This document shows positions 61,713 to 64,000 of a stretch of 64,000 nt of DNA, in pieces. Source of the DNA: Gracilimonas sp040904925. GTDB lineage: Bacteria > Bacteroidota > Rhodothermia > Balneolales > Balneolaceae. The position numbers and the translations under genes were made by a program. Under the pieces are notes generated by a model. It was given only the letters and a program-made list of their open reading frames with translations, made no database searches and was not told the origin of the DNA. Location: NCBI GenBank assembly GCA_040904925.1, contig JBBDSP010000031.1, forward strand, positions 1 to 64,000, in the 5' to 3' direction. Every line of letters starts with the position of its first letter. The first letter of the stretch is position 1.

Positions 61713-62720
61713 ATGAGTAATAAAAAACCAATGACTTACAAAGACTCCGGTGTAGATATCAAAGCTGGGGAAGAAATGGTCGAATCCATTAAGGGTGTGG
61801 TGAAAGATACCCATGGGCCGGAAGTGCTGCATAACATCGGGGGATTCGGAGGATTTTTTAAACCTGATCTCGGTTCATATAAAAAACCTGTTTTCATAAG
61901 CTCAGTAGATGGTGTTGGAACAAAATTGATTGTGGCTTTTAAAGCCGGAAAATATGATACGGTTGGGCAGGATCTGGTAAACCACTGTGTAAATGATATT
62001 GCAGTTTGTGGTGCAAAACCGTTGTTCTTTCTAGACTATTTTTCTACCGGAAAATTGGAACAGCAGGTTGGAGTTGATGTGGTAAAAGGGTTTGCCAAAG
62101 CCTGCAAGGAAAACGGAGTAGCGCTGATCGGCGGAGAAACAGCTGAGATGCCGGATATTTATGATGAGGGAGAATTTGATCTGGCCGGAACCATAGTTGG
62201 AATTGTGGATGAAGATAAAGTCATAAACGGAGCAGATATTCAAAAAGGAGATGTACTTCTCGGATTCAAAAGCTCCGGATTACATACCAACGGATATTCC
62301 CTGGCTCGAAAAGTGCTTTTCAGTAAATACAAAGTAGAAAACTATGTGGAAGAACTAGGCAGTACGGTTGGTGATGAACTGCTTAAGGTCCACAGATCGT
62401 ACTTATCCCTGATCACAGAAATTAAAGAACTGCCTGGAGTAAACGGATTTTCCCACATCACCGGTGGCGGAATTGTGGGTAACACCAAACGGATTCTCCC
62501 CGAAGGAATGAAACTGGATATTAACTGGGATGCCTGGGAACGTCCACCGGTTTATAAAATGATCAAGGAAATAGGTAATGTCCCGGAAGAGGATATGCAG
62601 GCTACTTTTAATTTAGGTATTGGGTTGATTGCGGTGGTTTCGGAAAGTGAAGTGGATGCGGTTATCAAAAAAGCTGAGGAGTTGGGGGAAAGTGTTTTTG
62701 AGGTTGGGAAAGTAATTTGA
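61713..62720 (+). CDS. purM: Phosphoribosylformylglycinamidine cyclo-ligase
   Basis: 335 residues. It makes AIR from FGAM with ATP in purine synthesis. Motifs: TYKDSGVDIKAGEEMV near the start, SSVDGVGTKLIVA, the metal/substrate loop VNDIAVCGAKPLFFLDYF, LIGGETAEMPDIY, and GFSHITGGGIVGN. Length agrees with E. coli PurM (345). Purine genes usually nearby are not in the window. Confidence 0.96.
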   Translation: MSNKKPMTYKDSGVDIKAGEEMVESIKGVVKDTHGPEVLHNIGGFGGFFKPDLGSYKKPVFISSVDGVGTKLIVAFKAGKYDTVGQDLVNHCVNDIAVCGAKPLFFLDYFSTGKLEQQVGVDVVKGFAKACKENGVALIGGETAEMPDIYDEGEFDLAGTIVGIVDEDKVINGADIQKGDVLLGFKSSGLHTNGYSLARKVLFSKYKVENYVEELGSTVGDELLKVHRSYLSLITEIKELPGVNGFSHITGGGIVGNTKRILPEGMKLDINWDAWERPPVYKMIKEIGNVPEEDMQATFNLGIGLIAVVSESEVDAVIKKAEELGESVFEVGKVI

Positions 62721-62818
62721 AATTATGAATGGTGAATTTTACTTAAACCAATCTAGTTTCATTTCTTTGCTTTTTAACCTTTTGCTTGCGATACTGATAT
62801 AAATAAAAGAGGATAAAT

Positions 62819-63013
62819 ATGGAAAAGGCCGAACTAAAAAAAGAAATGAACGAGCTTTTAGATGAACTTCCTGAAGATGCTAACTGGAATGATTTAATGT
62901 ATAGAATTTACGTCCGCCAATCCATAGAAATGGGGTTAAGAGATGTGGAAGAAGGCAGAACTATTTCTCATGATAATTTGAAAAAGAAGTATACAGATAA
63001 GCTTTTTGGTTAG
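62819..63013 (+). CDS. Antitoxin of a RelE/ParE-type module
   Basis: 64 residues, mostly helical and charged, with LDELPEDANWNDLMYRIYVRQ and GLRDVEEGRTISHDNLKKK, a pattern common in small antitoxins of RelE/ParE pairs. GAGG about 8 bases upstream of the ATG is a good ribosome-binding site. Its TAG stop is directly followed by the toxin ATG (no gap), so the two are coupled. Confidence 0.82.
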   Translation: MEKAELKKEMNELLDELPEDANWNDLMYRIYVRQSIEMGLRDVEEGRTISHDNLKKKYTDKLFG

Positions 63014-63301
63014 ATGAGAATTACATGGTCTAAAAAATCTGAAAAACAGTTAGATCAAATCTTTGAATACATTGCGAAAGACTCTCCTTTTTACGCAAAT
63101 TCAACAGTTTTAGAAATTATTGAAAGGGCAGAAAAAATAATAGATCAGCCAAAACAGGGAAGAGTGGTCCCTGAGTACAAAAAAGAATTCGTCAGAGAGG
63201 TTTTTGTTCATCCCTACAGAATAATTTATGAATTAAGAAAAGAAAGAATTTTTATTCTTACAGTAATTCATGAAGCTAGAATGATCCCAAAAAAATTATA
63301 A
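63014..63301 (+). CDS. RelE/ParE-family toxin
   Basis: 95 residues. ParE-like opening ITWSKKSEKQLDQIFEYIAKDSP, then KIIDQPKQGRVVPEY and the end REVFVHPYRIIYELRKERIFILTVIHEAR, the usual RelE/ParE core with a late Tyr and Arg. Target (mRNA on the ribosome or gyrase) cannot be decided; the sequence looks more ParE-like. It starts directly after the antitoxin stop. Confidence 0.88.
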   Translation: MRITWSKKSEKQLDQIFEYIAKDSPFYANSTVLEIIERAEKIIDQPKQGRVVPEYKKEFVREVFVHPYRIIYELRKERIFILTVIHEARMIPKKL

Positions 63302-63320
63302 ATTTGTAGTTAAGTATTCC

Positions 63321-63926
63321 ATGGATGAAATCCCTCAGGAACAAAATGATGAAGACCTGACCTCTGGCTTAACTACCGGAAAACTACTGATCTTATCTAT
63401 CGTCTCTGCAAATGTTTATTTGTTCCTTTCACTTCTGATCCTCAAATACTGGCATGATGGATGGATTCCTTTACTTTTTGTAAGTGACTTTTCTTTGATC
63501 TCCCAAACTGGCATTGGGTTAGGTGCGGGATGTTTAGCATCAGCTATTATCTATTTTATGATTCATCATTCTCCGATCTCTGATGTCATTTCAGATTACT
63601 CTGTATTTAAGGCATTATCAAAGGCCAACTTTTCCTTTTTTGATAACACTCAGATCTCATTTTTTGCAGGAGCTGGGGAGGAATTATTGTTCAGGGGAGC
63701 TATTCAACCTTTACTTGGTAATACTGTAACCTCCATTATATTTATTGGAATACACGGCTACTTTAAGTTCAGATCACCGGGGCATATTCTTTTTGGTGTG
63801 ATGATGTTCGGACTCAGTTTTATGCTGGGACTTTTATTTGAACATATAGGTTTGATAGCAGCTATGACTGCCCATGCCATATACGATCTCATTATGTTAC
63901 AATTGATACAGAGAAGAGATAAGTAA
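63321..63926 (+). CDS. CPBP family intramembrane metalloprotease
   Basis: 201 residues, about six hydrophobic helices. The Abi/CPBP motifs are present: GAGEELLFRGAIQPLLG (EExxxR), IGIHGYFKF (first His) and AAMTAHAIYDL (second His). Members process prenylated or signalling proteins in the membrane; some confer bacteriocin immunity. Starts 19 bp after the toxin gene; co-transcription possible. The remaining 74 bp of the window hold nothing recognisable. Confidence 0.87.
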   Translation: MDEIPQEQNDEDLTSGLTTGKLLILSIVSANVYLFLSLLILKYWHDGWIPLLFVSDFSLISQTGIGLGAGCLASAIIYFMIHHSPISDVISDYSVFKALSKANFSFFDNTQISFFAGAGEELLFRGAIQPLLGNTVTSIIFIGIHGYFKFRSPGHILFGVMMFGLSFMLGLLFEHIGLIAAMTAHAIYDLIMLQLIQRRDK

Positions 63927-64000
63927 ACGGCCACTTCTAAAATACCTAAGTCAACCCTATCTTGGGGCTTATAATTAAATTTCTTAAAAAACAGATGCTC

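Noticed and set aside
1..64000. CRISPR arrays, tRNA or rRNA genes, insertion sequences with transposase
   Set aside because: No regularly spaced repeats, no cloverleaf-like or rRNA-like segments and no transposase frame were noticed on reading; small structured RNAs could still be missed without a covariance search.

Overview
This window looks like a chromosomal segment of a Bacteroidota-type bacterium, most likely a member of the Balneolota (Balneola/Gracilimonas-like marine lineage). This placement is inferred from protein style, not from any database search. The signs are weak Shine-Dalgarno sequences, a few TAnnTTTG-type promoter words, secreted proteins ending their signal peptide in 'AQ', SusA-like amylase, a CarB of about 940 residues without the C-terminal allosteric domain, a bacillithiol-transferase-like YfiT protein and a Cus-type RND permease of about 1250 residues. 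No rRNA, tRNA, CRISPR array or transposase was found.

Layout. 1-7 kb: the 3' part of a PIN-like gene, an RND efflux pair (adaptor plus permease) and a Na/Pi cotransporter. 7-14 kb: fabI-ruvC-ruvA, a broken four-helix-bundle (23S intervening-sequence protein) gene enclosed by a perfect 28-bp inverted repeat, dinB, a lipoprotein metallopeptidase and prfC. 14-24 kb: a run of minus-strand exported hydrolases (SusA-like GH13 amylase, two serine hydrolases, two M20 peptidases), an NAD(P)-binding oxidoreductase and a propeller lipoprotein. 24-31 kb: carA, carB and recQ, with a possible transcription attenuator in front of carA. 31-38 kb: DUF58 protein, SDR, an OmpR-type two-component system, a MIP channel and small housekeeping proteins. 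38-50 kb: a copper/silver island on the minus strand (cusA, tolC-like, cusB-like, DUF2231 fusion, CPH-type P1B ATPase, DUF3347 protein, GDCCVxC protein, and a separate Met/His/Cys-rich exported protein). 50-60 kb: MFS carrier, orphan HigA antitoxin, frameshifted VOC gene, a large BNR-repeat exported protein, glpD, patatin, phosphatase-fold protein and dtd. 60.6-61.0 kb: an AT-rich non-coding block with a cluster of DnaA-box-like 9-mers. 61-64 kb: plus-strand yfiT-like gene, purM, a RelE/ParE-type toxin-antitoxin pair and a CPBP protease.

Two themes run across the window. First, gene orientation flips at 60.6-61.1 kb: genes to the left near this point are mostly minus and genes to the right are all plus. 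With the DnaA boxes this makes a good oriC candidate. Second, nearly every intergenic gap carries short palindromic or phrase-like repeats. Several reach into genes and supply start codons, stop codons or terminal residues (recQ, tolC-like, cusB-like, a serine hydrolase, the IVP pseudogene).

The most interesting candidates are the repeat-bounded IVP element (9961-10486), the oriC-like block, and the carAB leader. In the carAB leader, arginine codons of a possible leader peptide lie inside the 5' arm of a terminator hairpin.
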